A stretch of 64,000 bases of DNA from NCBI RefSeq assembly GCF_017353185.1, contig NZ_JAFMYV010000001.1, positions 186,001 to 250,000 of the forward strand, read 5' to 3'. Under the pieces are notes generated by a model. The model did no database searches. It was given only the letters and a program-made list of their open reading frames with translations, and was not told where the DNA came from. Position numbers and translations under genes: made by a program. Within the stretch, counting starts at the first letter, position 1. Each line of letters starts with the position of its first letter. Source of the stretch: Fibrella rubiginis (GTDB taxonomy: Bacteria; Bacteroidota; Bacteroidia; Cytophagales; Spirosomataceae). Shown piece by piece: positions 52,057 through 60,764 of the stretch.

Positions 52057-52175
52057 GGCAGGTGCAAGGACCCACTCCTGTTCAACGGCCTTTCAGCGTA
52101 CTATATAGCTACAAGCTGTGCATCAATACCAGCGTATCCGCCCTGGTGGCATGGCCGGCTGCTTCACATTCGCAG

Positions 52176-52205
52176 GTAGCGAGACGTAAGCGAGCGTCTC
52201 GCTAC
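52176..52205. repeat. Hairpin at the sugar-dehydrogenase stop codon
   Basis: GTAGCGAGACG (52176-52186) pairs with CGTCTCGCTAC (52195-52205). The right arm contains the TAG stop of the minus-strand gene. Confidence 0.75.
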
Positions 52206-53518
52206 TTTTGCGAGGGCGTTGCTTTTTTGGTTGATGCCGACCCCTGGTAGCTGATTCTAAAAAGCGTACCGTTCAAATCATCCGTTACGTACAACGAACC
52301 GTCTGGCCCCTGAGCCAGGCCACAGGGACGATGCTGTACAGGGCCAGTGGGTTTTACCAGATCCGTACCGGCAAAATTATCGGCAAAGATTTCCCAGGGG
52401 CCCGACGGTTTGCCATTCTTGAAAGGAACAAATCCAATCAGGTAGCCTTTGTGAAGCTCCTGCGATTGACCATGGAAGGCAATGAAGGCGCCATTCCGAT
52501 AGCGCTCGGGAAAGGCTGTGCCCGTGTAAAACAGAAGGGCGTTAGGGCCCATGTGCGCCGGGAAAGCGGCTATCGGATCAATCGTCTTAGCAGCACCTGT
52601 TTTCTTGCCATCCCCACCGTACTCCGGTGCCATAATTTTCTTTTTCTGGAATTGGTCGTAATATACGTACGGCCAACCGGCATCGTCGCCCTGGTGTAGT
52701 TCGTACATAGTTTCGGCGGGGAGTTCGGCGCTTTGCTTGGGCGTATAGTACTGCGGATAGAAATCATCGAAGGCACCCCGGCCATGCTGCATGACAAACA
52801 GCGAGTTTGTCTTCGTGTTCCAGTCCAGCCCAACTACGTTTTTCAGGCCGGTAGCATAGCGAACACCGCTGGCAAAAGATTGATCGAGCACGTTGGCTTT
52901 GAAACGCCAGATGCCAGCTGCCGAATCCAGCAACGAACACGGCATAATCCCTTTTCCGGTGCCGGGTTCGCGACAGCGGTCATTATCCGACGCTATGTTG
53001 ACGTAAATATTGCCCTGATTATCAACGGCTATCGACTTCGACTTATCCCGATCTTTTTCGCGTAAGCCCGATACGAGCTTTTCAGGTTTCTCTGGATTGA
53101 TCACCTCCTGATTATCCGTCAGCTTATAGCGGTAGATGCTGTTATTTGACGAGGCGTACAAATAGCCGTCTTTGATGAGAATGCCAGTGCCAGGGTAATC
53201 GGCGAATCCGACCTGCTCATCAACCACGCCATCTTTATTGGTGTCACGCAGGCGATAAATTCCTTTACCATCTTTTAGCTTGGCCAATTTCACGTAGATA
53301 TCACCGGTTTTGCTAACAACAACATGCCGGGGAGACCCCAGGTCTTCTGCGACGATAGACGCCGAAAAACCCGCCGGAAGCTTTACATCCGCTGATTTAA
53401 TCGGCCTGACAGTGGCCGCCGTTTTTTTGGGAGGTGCAGAGCTGGCATCTGTCTGTAGGCTGTTGACCACCAGCAGGCCAGTAATGAGGCAGGAAAACGA
53501 GAATAAGGTTTTGTTCAT
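52202..53518 (-). CDS. PQQ-dependent sugar dehydrogenase/sorbosone-dehydrogenase-like protein
   Basis: 438 residues with a signal peptide. A beta-propeller with KLPAGFSASIVAEDLGSPRH, then GLDWNTKTNSLFVMQHGRGA, AETMYELHQGDDAGWPYVYY and RPCGLAQGPDGSLYVTDDLN. This is the soluble glucose-dehydrogenase-like (GSDH/sorbosone dehydrogenase) pattern. It is probably a periplasmic oxidoreductase using PQQ or an uncharacterised member without it. Confidence 0.82.
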   Translation of the reverse strand: MNKTLFSFSCLITGLLVVNSLQTDASSAPPKKTAATVRPIKSADVKLPAGFSASIVAEDLGSPRHVVVSKTGDIYVKLAKLKDGKGIYRLRDTNKDGVVDEQVGFADYPGTGILIKDGYLYASSNNSIYRYKLTDNQEVINPEKPEKLVSGLREKDRDKSKSIAVDNQGNIYVNIASDNDRCREPGTGKGIMPCSLLDSAAGIWRFKANVLDQSFASGVRYATGLKNVVGLDWNTKTNSLFVMQHGRGAFDDFYPQYYTPKQSAELPAETMYELHQGDDAGWPYVYYDQFQKKKIMAPEYGGDGKKTGAAKTIDPIAAFPAHMGPNALLFYTGTAFPERYRNGAFIAFHGQSQELHKGYLIGFVPFKNGKPSGPWEIFADNFAGTDLVKPTGPVQHRPCGLAQGPDGSLYVTDDLNGTLFRISYQGSASTKKATPSQK

Positions 53519-53912
53519 AGAAAGGCAGTGATTCCTCTAAACAGGACTCTGATTTTCTAGCAAAGACGACATATAAGTCCTACTTACCTGCCTGCATTTC
53601 CGGCCGATTACTCATGGCTGGCCTTAGACAGCATATTCCGACAACTACCATAGCGGTAGAGTTAAGCCCGATTGGCATTTAGTCCAACGATGTCAGACCT
53701 GAGTGAACTGGGAAAACCGTGTCGGGCACCCGATCAGCCAGTGACCCAACGCTGGGTCCGCTGCTCTCGTCGATGAAAGCCAAGGGTATCTTACAGGGTG
53801 ACTGAACTTTCAGGGCCAGGCCGCTCTCTGATGAACATCGACCGGCAGGCGGTTGCTGTGTTTAGCAGCAGTCGAACTAGTTAACATGAAAATATAAGAT
53901 ATACCTGACTTA
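53519..53912. other. Divergent intergenic region, nothing recognised
   Basis: About 390 bp between two divergent genes. No ORF, hairpin or TAnnTTTG box at a convincing position was seen apart from short A/T-rich sequence just before 53,913. Confidence 0.4.
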
Positions 53913-54986
53913 ATGACAGCGTCTGATATCAGTGTCATTTTCCGGCGATTCTCGACCCTGAATGTGGGTGTTGTCGGTGACTTTGCCCTCGATCTGTATT
54001 TTACCCTGCAAACCCAGACGGGCGAACGATCCCTGGAAACGAACCGGGACGTGTTCTGGGGGAGCCATCCCAGGGCGTCACTCGGGGCAGCTGGCAACGT
54101 TGTTCAGAACCTGGTTGCCCTGGGCGTGTCGAATTGCCGGGTAATAGGCTGCCTGGGAAATGACCTGTTTGGGCGGGAGATGCATGGACTGCTCACCAGG
54201 CTGGGGGTCGATACGGCGCATTTGCGTACCCTCGAAACCGGGTGGGATACCTGTGTTTACACCAAGCCTGAAGTGGATGGCCGGGAAGCGAGCCGGATCG
54301 ATTTCGGCACAGCCAATACACTGTCTGATGCCTTTTTTTCTACCGTCATCGACGACCTGGAACAGGCCCTTAGGGATCTCGACGTCTTGATCATCAACCA
54401 GCAGTTTGCCCACCCACTGCTCGATAAAAACCGGGTAGCAGCCCTCAATGCGTTGATCAGCCGCTTTCCTAACGTTCGGTTTCTGGCCGATATGCGGGAT
54501 GTTGGCCCGCTGATCCGGGGGGCTTTGCTGAAAGTAAATACCGCCGAATTAGCTAAATTCCTGGCTATCGAATCTCCCCGGGAGCCTGATTTTGCGTGGT
54601 GCGTCTATCACGGCAATGCCTTACGCCAGCAAACGGGTGGCCCATTGTTGATTACGCGTGGTCAGGCGGGTATGCTCTATCTCGACGACCACGGGGTAGA
54701 GGCGGTGAATGGCCTGCCGCTACGGGGCGAACTGGATACGGTTGGTGCCGGCGACACCGTTGTGGCAACCTGGGCGGCTTGTTTGGGGGCTGGTGTCAGC
54801 CCGGCAGACGCTGTACAGCTTGCGAATCTGGCGGCGGCCGTAACGGTTCAGAAAATAAACCAGACAGGTACGGCCAGCCAGTCCGAAATTCTTCAGCTGC
54901 ATCAAACCCTTACGAACTCGATCAATTATGACCAACGAAACGCTGCTGGGGTGCCGTCGGGAACTGCACATCCATTTAACCAATGA
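53913..54986 (+). CDS. PfkB-family carbohydrate kinase
   Basis: 357 residues. The N-terminal sugar-binding part has VGVVGDFALDLYF, ASLGAAGNVVQNLVALGVSN (GGAxxNxA-type) and GCLGNDLFGREMHGLL. The C-terminal ATP-binding motif is LDTVGAGDTVVATWAACLGA with the catalytic Asp in GAGD. Closest layout is the HldE/RfaE kinase half, but the substrate is not certain. Its 3' end overlaps the downstream epimerase gene by 59 nt in another frame. Confidence 0.85.
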   Translation: MTASDISVIFRRFSTLNVGVVGDFALDLYFTLQTQTGERSLETNRDVFWGSHPRASLGAAGNVVQNLVALGVSNCRVIGCLGNDLFGREMHGLLTRLGVDTAHLRTLETGWDTCVYTKPEVDGREASRIDFGTANTLSDAFFSTVIDDLEQALRDLDVLIINQQFAHPLLDKNRVAALNALISRFPNVRFLADMRDVGPLIRGALLKVNTAELAKFLAIESPREPDFAWCVYHGNALRQQTGGPLLITRGQAGMLYLDDHGVEAVNGLPLRGELDTVGAGDTVVATWAACLGAGVSPADAVQLANLAAAVTVQKINQTGTASQSEILQLHQTLTNSINYDQRNAAGVPSGTAHPFNQ

Positions 54987-56211
54987 GCTACTGCCTTTCT
55001 GGACGGCGCGTACTGCCGACTACGAAAACGGGGGGTTCATTACGCATTTCGACCAGTACGGGCACGATTCGGGCGAAGACGAAAAATCACTCATCGCCCA
55101 GACCCGTTCCATCTACACCTATGCGTCCGCTCATCGGGCCGGCTACGGCGGGGGAGCACTGGCCGATTTGGCCCGGCATGGGGTAGATTATCTGCTAAAC
55201 CGGATGTGGGATGTCGACTACGGTGGATTTTACTGGATGACCAACCGCCGGGGCGATGTGCTCAACCGGCAGAAGATCGTGTATGGTCAAAGTTTTGCTA
55301 TCTACTGCCTGAGCGAATACACGTTAGCCACGGGTGATCCGCGTGGGGTTGACTACGCTCAGAAGGTGTTTGATCTGCTCCAGAAATACGCCTCGGATAC
55401 AACCTATGGTGGCTATTTCGAGATGTTTGAGCGCGACTGGACCTTAACAGGACCCGGAGCCGCCGGGGGAGACCGGAAAACGCTCGATGCCCATATGCAC
55501 CTCATGGAGGCCTTCACGACTCTCTACGAATGCACCCGCCAGCCCATCCATCGCCGCAAACTACTGGAAGTAATTGATCTGCTGGTTGGGAAAATTATGC
55601 ATCCTGTCTACGGCACCGGCGTACCACAATTCTGGGCCGACTGGCGGGTGGCCCCCCAGATCAAGTTTGACGTAATCTGGGGCTGGGATCGCTTCACCGA
55701 GGATGGCGTGAAGCGGGAGGCCGAAGACAACACCAGCTATGGACATAACGCGGAGTTTGCCTGGTTGCTGCTTCATGCGATCGATGTACTGGACATTCAG
55801 CCCGAAAAGTACCGTACGTCTCTGCAAAAAGCCTTTTCTCATGCAGTCGACTACGGGGTAGACTGGGAATATGGCGGCGTTTTCGTGGAAGGGTCACACA
55901 GCGGGCAGGTATATGACCGGGAAAAAGAGTTCTGGCAGCAGGCCGAGGTGCTCATCGGTTTTTTAGATGCCTACCGGCTTTTCAGCGAGGAAAAATATGG
56001 GAAGGCCTATGAAAACGTACACCGCTTCGTGCTGGATAAGATGGTTAATCATGGGGTGGGCGAATGGTGGCCGCTTATGACCCGGCAGGGGGTTCCTATC
56101 TGGACACACATGAGCCATTCGTGGAAAATTAACTACCACACCATCCGGTCGATGATCCAGTCGATTCGTCGGTTGGACAAGTTGATAGACCAGTCCTCAT
56201 CGCCTGAATAA
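54928..56211 (+). CDS. N-acylglucosamine 2-epimerase (AGE) family protein
   Basis: 427 residues, ATG at 54928 within the kinase gene. The (alpha/alpha)6 barrel family shows FWTARTADYENGGFITHFDQ, KSLIAQTRSIYTYASAHRAG, YGGFYWMTNRRGDVLNRQKI, DAHMHLMEAFTTLYECT, SYGHNAEFAWLLLHA and the final WWPLMTRQGVPIWTHMSHSW. These carry the family's conserved Arg/His/Glu residues. Likely epimerises or isomerises an oligosaccharide or amino sugar (cellobiose 2-epimerase and AGE are both possible). Probably one transcript with the kinase. Confidence 0.88.
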   Translation: MTNETLLGCRRELHIHLTNELLPFWTARTADYENGGFITHFDQYGHDSGEDEKSLIAQTRSIYTYASAHRAGYGGGALADLARHGVDYLLNRMWDVDYGGFYWMTNRRGDVLNRQKIVYGQSFAIYCLSEYTLATGDPRGVDYAQKVFDLLQKYASDTTYGGYFEMFERDWTLTGPGAAGGDRKTLDAHMHLMEAFTTLYECTRQPIHRRKLLEVIDLLVGKIMHPVYGTGVPQFWADWRVAPQIKFDVIWGWDRFTEDGVKREAEDNTSYGHNAEFAWLLLHAIDVLDIQPEKYRTSLQKAFSHAVDYGVDWEYGGVFVEGSHSGQVYDREKEFWQQAEVLIGFLDAYRLFSEEKYGKAYENVHRFVLDKMVNHGVGEWWPLMTRQGVPIWTHMSHSWKINYHTIRSMIQSIRRLDKLIDQSSSPE

Positions 56212-56658
56212 GCGATGACGGTTGCGTTGTTTTCGGGCACGGAACTACTTCAAAACCCCCTCACGCTACGGGCAGGGTAAACCAGAACGCTGCTCCGTCG
56301 GTCACGGTGGTGTCGAGGCCGATCTGGCCGTTCATGCTCTGGATGAATTCGCTGGAAATGGCGAGGCCTAGTCCTGTGCCGCTGGCCTCTACACTTCGGA
56401 AAACAGCAATACCAGATTCCCAATTTAGGTATTCATCATTGTGATCATTCAAGTGGATTAATTTACAAATAGTTACATAAAATGCTTCTATTTGATTTGT
56501 GGGAAAACATAATATAATTTTTCTTATATTATATTGGCTCAGTAGATAAATAATAGATGTGAATTTGAATCTTTAAAAGAGCTTATTCAACGGTAATCAC
56601 AACCGGGTTACATTGCCCTAGTATTGGTCAACCAAACAACAAGGTTTGGCCAATAAAC
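56212..56658. other. Gap holding a kinase-gene fragment, then AT-rich non-coding DNA
   Basis: The first part contains a copy of the 3' end of the downstream histidine-kinase gene (56268-56386). From about 56,400 to 56,650 the DNA is strongly A/T-rich with no gene and probably carries the promoter of the large secreted protein. Confidence 0.5.
56261..56386 (-). pseudogene. Truncated copy of the histidine-kinase C-terminus
   Basis: The minus-strand frame encodes SGTGLGLAISSEFIQSMNGQ then IGLDTTVTDGAAFWFTLPVA, matching the end of the kinase at 60,765. At DNA level 56268-56386 and 60772-60890 differ at only three of 119 positions. No upstream kinase sequence is present, so it is a recent partial duplication, not a gene. 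Confidence 0.9.
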
Positions 56659-59600
56659 ATGTGGGTTATGCTTATCAACGTTTACCGCGCTTCTATCAGG
56701 CCGTGGATTGGCTTGATAGTGACTTTGCTGTTTAGTATCAATACCATGTTCGTTGCTCATGCCGGAGGAATTAATCCGCCGGGCAAGTCATCGACACTAC
56801 TCAGATCTGCACCTAGCAAAGAGCCCGACCGGCCCGTTCGGCCACGGCCCACCAGCCAGTTAGTAAAAAGCAAACTCGATGCTCAAGCTAAACCGTTAAC
56901 GACGGCAGCTAATGACCCTATTCGCTTTACAATTGCCAGCAACAAGTCAACTGTAGCTGTCAATGAGCCTCTCGAGCTGACCATCCGGGCCGAATTGCTT
57001 GACATCTCGTCCTCGCTCATGTTTTTCACAGACGACGCCGCCGCATTCCGGCTTAAGGTGCTTACCCCGGCGGGGTTTGTTACTACGGGAGGGAGCTTTG
57101 CTGACTTGGCTGGCGAGAAGCTCTCGCTGAGGGGCAAATCTACCGCGACGTATACACTACAGGGTTTCTTTGAACGTACTTCAGTCAGTATGTGCTTCAG
57201 GGTGCTGCGGGGTGGGGGGCAGGCCGATAACAACAGCCTGTTTGTGGAGAAGGCCACAGTCTGTTTAAATGGTACTGTGCTACCCAGTGCCCGGCTGGCA
57301 ACAACTAACAAGCCCGCTGTCACGCCTAGGCCAATCACCAACAGCTTGACGGGTCCTTGTAAAGCAGTTACCAAGGCGCGCTACTTTGCCCGTTATGATG
57401 GTTGGCTACAGCGATTGCCCGGTTCAGGCGTACAGGGATCTAATGACAATCAGAATTGGACAACCCTTGGTAGTATTACCACAGCACCTGCCGGCGGGGG
57501 TTGGTGGGATCTGAATTTAACCAACAGTACAGCATATCGATACCTGCGTTGGCAGGCAGGTCCCGATAGCTACGGTGAAATTCAAGAGTTGGAATTCTAT
57601 GCAGGCGCAGACAGGCTTACAGGCATACCCTTTTACTCAAATACGCCCGCCTTCGAGAACCAAACAGCCATGTATGGCCCGCAGAATGCCTTCGACGGCA
57701 ACACGGGCACCATGTGGCACACTAACAACCCAGGCCCTACCAATTTTGTAGGTATCGATCAGGATTGTGATAGTGGTGGCATTATCCCGGGCAGTTGCTA
57801 TGTGGTGAAAAACCTGCAAACCAACCGGGCGGAGAACACTTTGCAGGCTATGGCCTCTAACCTGGTGCAAAGCCAACTGCCGGTCACCAACCTGGCCAGC
57901 CAGATCTGGAAACTGGAAAGCGCACCAGGGGGGAGCTACAAGATGACCGTGCAGAGTGGCAACAAAGATCAAGTGATCTACGTCGACAACCTCCAGAACG
58001 GCAGCCCTCTGAAGGTGGGTGCCTATACCAACGATGATCGCCATCAGTGGAGTCTGGCTGCCAGCGCCGCCAACGCGGGGACCTATCGAGTGTATGGGGG
58101 CAGCAGCCAGAACACCTGGGATCAGGCTGGTGGGGGCAGTGGGGTGGACATACAGCTCTACGGCACCAACACCAACACGGCCGATGCAGACTGGGACAGA
58201 CCTTATCGTCGCTTCACCTTCACCGCCACCACTTGTCCAATCGGGACTTCCCTAGTGGTGAGTACAAACAACGTGAGTGCCCCGGCTGGTGGCACCAGTA
58301 CAGTCATAATGGTAAATAGCAACGTAGCTTGGAGCGTGAGCGGCTTGCCGGCCTGGGCTACGGCTACCCCCGCCAGTGGTAACAACAACGGCAGCTTCGC
58401 CCTAACGGTGCAGGCCAACACAGGCGGGAGCCGCAATGCCAGCTTCATCGTCGGCGGGGGCGGCGTTAGTCAACTCATCACTGTCATGCAGGCTGGTGGT
58501 GTCACATCAGGTAATTGCTACGTAATTACTAACCTTCAACCCGGTGCTCTCAATACCCTCCAGGCCATGGCTGACAATACGGTTCAGCACCAGGCTCCCG
58601 TGGGCGGACAAGCCAACCAGATCTGGAAAGCGCAAAGCGATGGCACGGCCTACCGTTTTATCACCCAGAGCGGTAATGCCACCCAAGTGATGTATGTCAG
58701 CACCTTACAAAGCGGGTATCCCCTGCTGGTGGGTCCCTATGCTAATGACGACAAGTACCGCTGGAACCTGGTGGCCAGCAACAACGGGGGCTACCGGGTA
58801 TACGGGGGTGTCAACCAGAATACCTGGGATCACGTAGGAGCAGGCGGTAACACGCCACTGCAACTCTACGGTAACGAAACCAATCAGACAGACCCTGACT
58901 GGGACAAGCCCTACCGCCGCTTTAGTTTTACTGAAACGACCTGTCCAATCAGCTCTACGGCCAGCTTAGCCGTTAACACCAACAGTGTAAGCGCCCCAGC
59001 CAGTGGCAATAGTACAGTTATAATGGTAACCAGCAACGTTGCCTGGACAGTGAGTGGCTTGCCTGCCTGGGCTACGGCTAGCCCCACCAGTGGCAACAAT
59101 AATGGCAGCTTCACCCTAACGGTGCAGGCTAACACGAGTGCGGCCCGCAGTGCCAGCTTCACAGTTGGAGGCAACGGGGCCAGCCAGAATATCATTATTA
59201 ATCAGTCAGGTAGCGGAAATGACCCTTTCGTAGATTATAACTTCACGACTAAACGCTGGTTTGGCATTCGCACCTACAACAATGACCTGAACGCGCAGGG
59301 CGGCGTTGACCCTAACGAACAGTACATTTGGGAGAAAAGTGTGGCACAAGCCCACGCCAATTACATCACCGGAACGGTGAGGTGGATGTACTGCGAAAAG
59401 GTGGATGGCAGTGACGACTTCAAACTAGTTGAATCGATGCTGGCCATCGCCAATGCCCTGCAACGGCCCTTGTTGTTGAACTTTAACACGGCGGTGGATA
59501 AATTAAAGCCGGAGATAAATAATTATGCAGCCACGTATTATATCCCTGATGATCAGGCTATGCGAGATGAAACCGGGGCGATAATGATCCAGAGTGGAAG

Positions 59601-60609
59601 AAGAGTGCTGTCCTATAACCATCCCACAGCCCGTCAACGCACTGGTCGATGGATTCAGGCCCAACTTAATCACATCAGGAACGACAGTCCAAACGCTAAA
59701 TGGTTGATGGGTGTGAGCGTAACAGGTGAGGGCAACGTAGAAGGGGAATACTCACAAAATAATGAAGGTATTTCTGTGCTAGCAGACTACAATGAGTCGA
59801 TGCGGACAGGTTTTATCACCAGTTTGCAGGCCGAATTCAGTAGTCTGGATTCAGCCAAAGAAAAATTTGGCACCAGTTGGAGTGTGTGGAATGACGTGCA
59901 ACTTCCCGTCCTGCCCCGCGTTCAGGCAGGTGGGGATCAGTGGGTAGCCAGAACACCGCTGGAACGCCGGTGGGCCAACTACCGCGAACAGGTGCTTGCC
60001 GATCATATTAACTGGTGGCACGATCTGGTTAAAGCAGTATCGCCTAAGATCAAAACTCAATCCGAGTTCGGAAATGTAGCCGACAATATTGCGGCAGGGC
60101 GTGGAACGATGGGCGTTCCGGCCCGTTTGCGTTGCGATGGCGTCGGCAATAACTCGCAGCCCGAATACGAGGTGCAAATGAGCGTAGCTGTTGCGTTACG
60201 GGATCGTAAGCCCAGTTATTTTGCCAAAGACGAAATTGAAGGGACGGACGCGAAGTTTAGCTTCGACCAACACAAAAACTGGATTCGGCGTATGTACGAG
60301 GGTGGTGCTACAGTTGTGGATTGGGCTAATTATCTCTACCCCGGCAAAGGAAGCAACCGTGCTGATATCGACGCGGCGTTCGTTCGCGTCATCAACGTAA
60401 TGGCGGAAATTTATCCCATGCTTAACAACACCGAGCCCGTTACTGCCACACAGGTAGATATGACCGTCTCGCTGAAAGAACTGTATAAGCGAAGTAACTG
60501 GCAGGATGGGCAGACTGGCCCCTCGTTCCAATCAGAGTTCATGCAGAAGGCTGTGAATTACACCAAGCAGGTGAAAGTCACCGTCGTAAACGACCTGTTA
60601 TCTGATTGA
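56659..60609 (+). CDS. Large secreted lectin/BACON/glycoside-hydrolase-like protein
   Basis: 1,316 residues with a signal peptide near the N-terminus (WIGLIVTLLFSINTMFVAHA). Domain order: unknown beta region (about 85-215), discoidin/CBM32-like (about 238-372), RICIN-type lectin 1 (378-525), BACON 1 (530-613), RICIN-type lectin 2 (618-765), BACON 2 (769-852), then a TIM-barrel-like domain (860-1316) with GITLxNF-type strands, VSVTGEGNVEGEYSQNNEGI, ERRWANYREQVLADHINWWH and YFAKDEIEGTDAKFSF, compatible with GH42-type beta-galactosidase-like enzymes. Catalytic Glu assignments remain tentative. No sorting tail was seen. Confidence 0.8.
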   Translation: MWVMLINVYRASIRPWIGLIVTLLFSINTMFVAHAGGINPPGKSSTLLRSAPSKEPDRPVRPRPTSQLVKSKLDAQAKPLTTAANDPIRFTIASNKSTVAVNEPLELTIRAELLDISSSLMFFTDDAAAFRLKVLTPAGFVTTGGSFADLAGEKLSLRGKSTATYTLQGFFERTSVSMCFRVLRGGGQADNNSLFVEKATVCLNGTVLPSARLATTNKPAVTPRPITNSLTGPCKAVTKARYFARYDGWLQRLPGSGVQGSNDNQNWTTLGSITTAPAGGGWWDLNLTNSTAYRYLRWQAGPDSYGEIQELEFYAGADRLTGIPFYSNTPAFENQTAMYGPQNAFDGNTGTMWHTNNPGPTNFVGIDQDCDSGGIIPGSCYVVKNLQTNRAENTLQAMASNLVQSQLPVTNLASQIWKLESAPGGSYKMTVQSGNKDQVIYVDNLQNGSPLKVGAYTNDDRHQWSLAASAANAGTYRVYGGSSQNTWDQAGGGSGVDIQLYGTNTNTADADWDRPYRRFTFTATTCPIGTSLVVSTNNVSAPAGGTSTVIMVNSNVAWSVSGLPAWATATPASGNNNGSFALTVQANTGGSRNASFIVGGGGVSQLITVMQAGGVTSGNCYVITNLQPGALNTLQAMADNTVQHQAPVGGQANQIWKAQSDGTAYRFITQSGNATQVMYVSTLQSGYPLLVGPYANDDKYRWNLVASNNGGYRVYGGVNQNTWDHVGAGGNTPLQLYGNETNQTDPDWDKPYRRFSFTETTCPISSTASLAVNTNSVSAPASGNSTVIMVTSNVAWTVSGLPAWATASPTSGNNNGSFTLTVQANTSAARSASFTVGGNGASQNIIINQSGSGNDPFVDYNFTTKRWFGIRTYNNDLNAQGGVDPNEQYIWEKSVAQAHANYITGTVRWMYCEKVDGSDDFKLVESMLAIANALQRPLLLNFNTAVDKLKPEINNYAATYYIPDDQAMRDETGAIMIQSGRRVLSYNHPTARQRTGRWIQAQLNHIRNDSPNAKWLMGVSVTGEGNVEGEYSQNNEGISVLADYNESMRTGFITSLQAEFSSLDSAKEKFGTSWSVWNDVQLPVLPRVQAGGDQWVARTPLERRWANYREQVLADHINWWHDLVKAVSPKIKTQSEFGNVADNIAAGRGTMGVPARLRCDGVGNNSQPEYEVQMSVAVALRDRKPSYFAKDEIEGTDAKFSFDQHKNWIRRMYEGGATVVDWANYLYPGKGSNRADIDAAFVRVINVMAEIYPMLNNTEPVTATQVDMTVSLKELYKRSNWQDGQTGPSFQSEFMQKAVNYTKQVKVTVVNDLLSD

Positions 60610-60691
60610 TTCAGCTTAAACTAAAGCGACGCCCGACTAGTCGGGCGTCGCTTTAGTTTAAGCTGAATCAATCAGATAACAGGTCGTTTAC
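60586..60691. repeat. Spacer-free perfect 106-bp palindrome
   Basis: Every base from 60586 to 60638 pairs with 60639-60691 (checked base by base), centred on ACTAGT. The left half contains the last codons and TGA of the 1,316-residue protein gene. The right half lies in the gap before the kinase gene. Confidence 0.92.
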
Positions 60692-60764
60692 TTATCAAAA
60701 TCCCTGCTTCCATTTTACTAATACAGGCTAATTAAGTATGAACCCGCAACTCAACCCCTGAAGT

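Noticed and set aside
57637..59195. Minus-strand ORFs within the lectin-glycosidase gene
   Set aside because: They are shadows of a strongly biased repetitive coding sequence. The plus-strand reading has clear domains.
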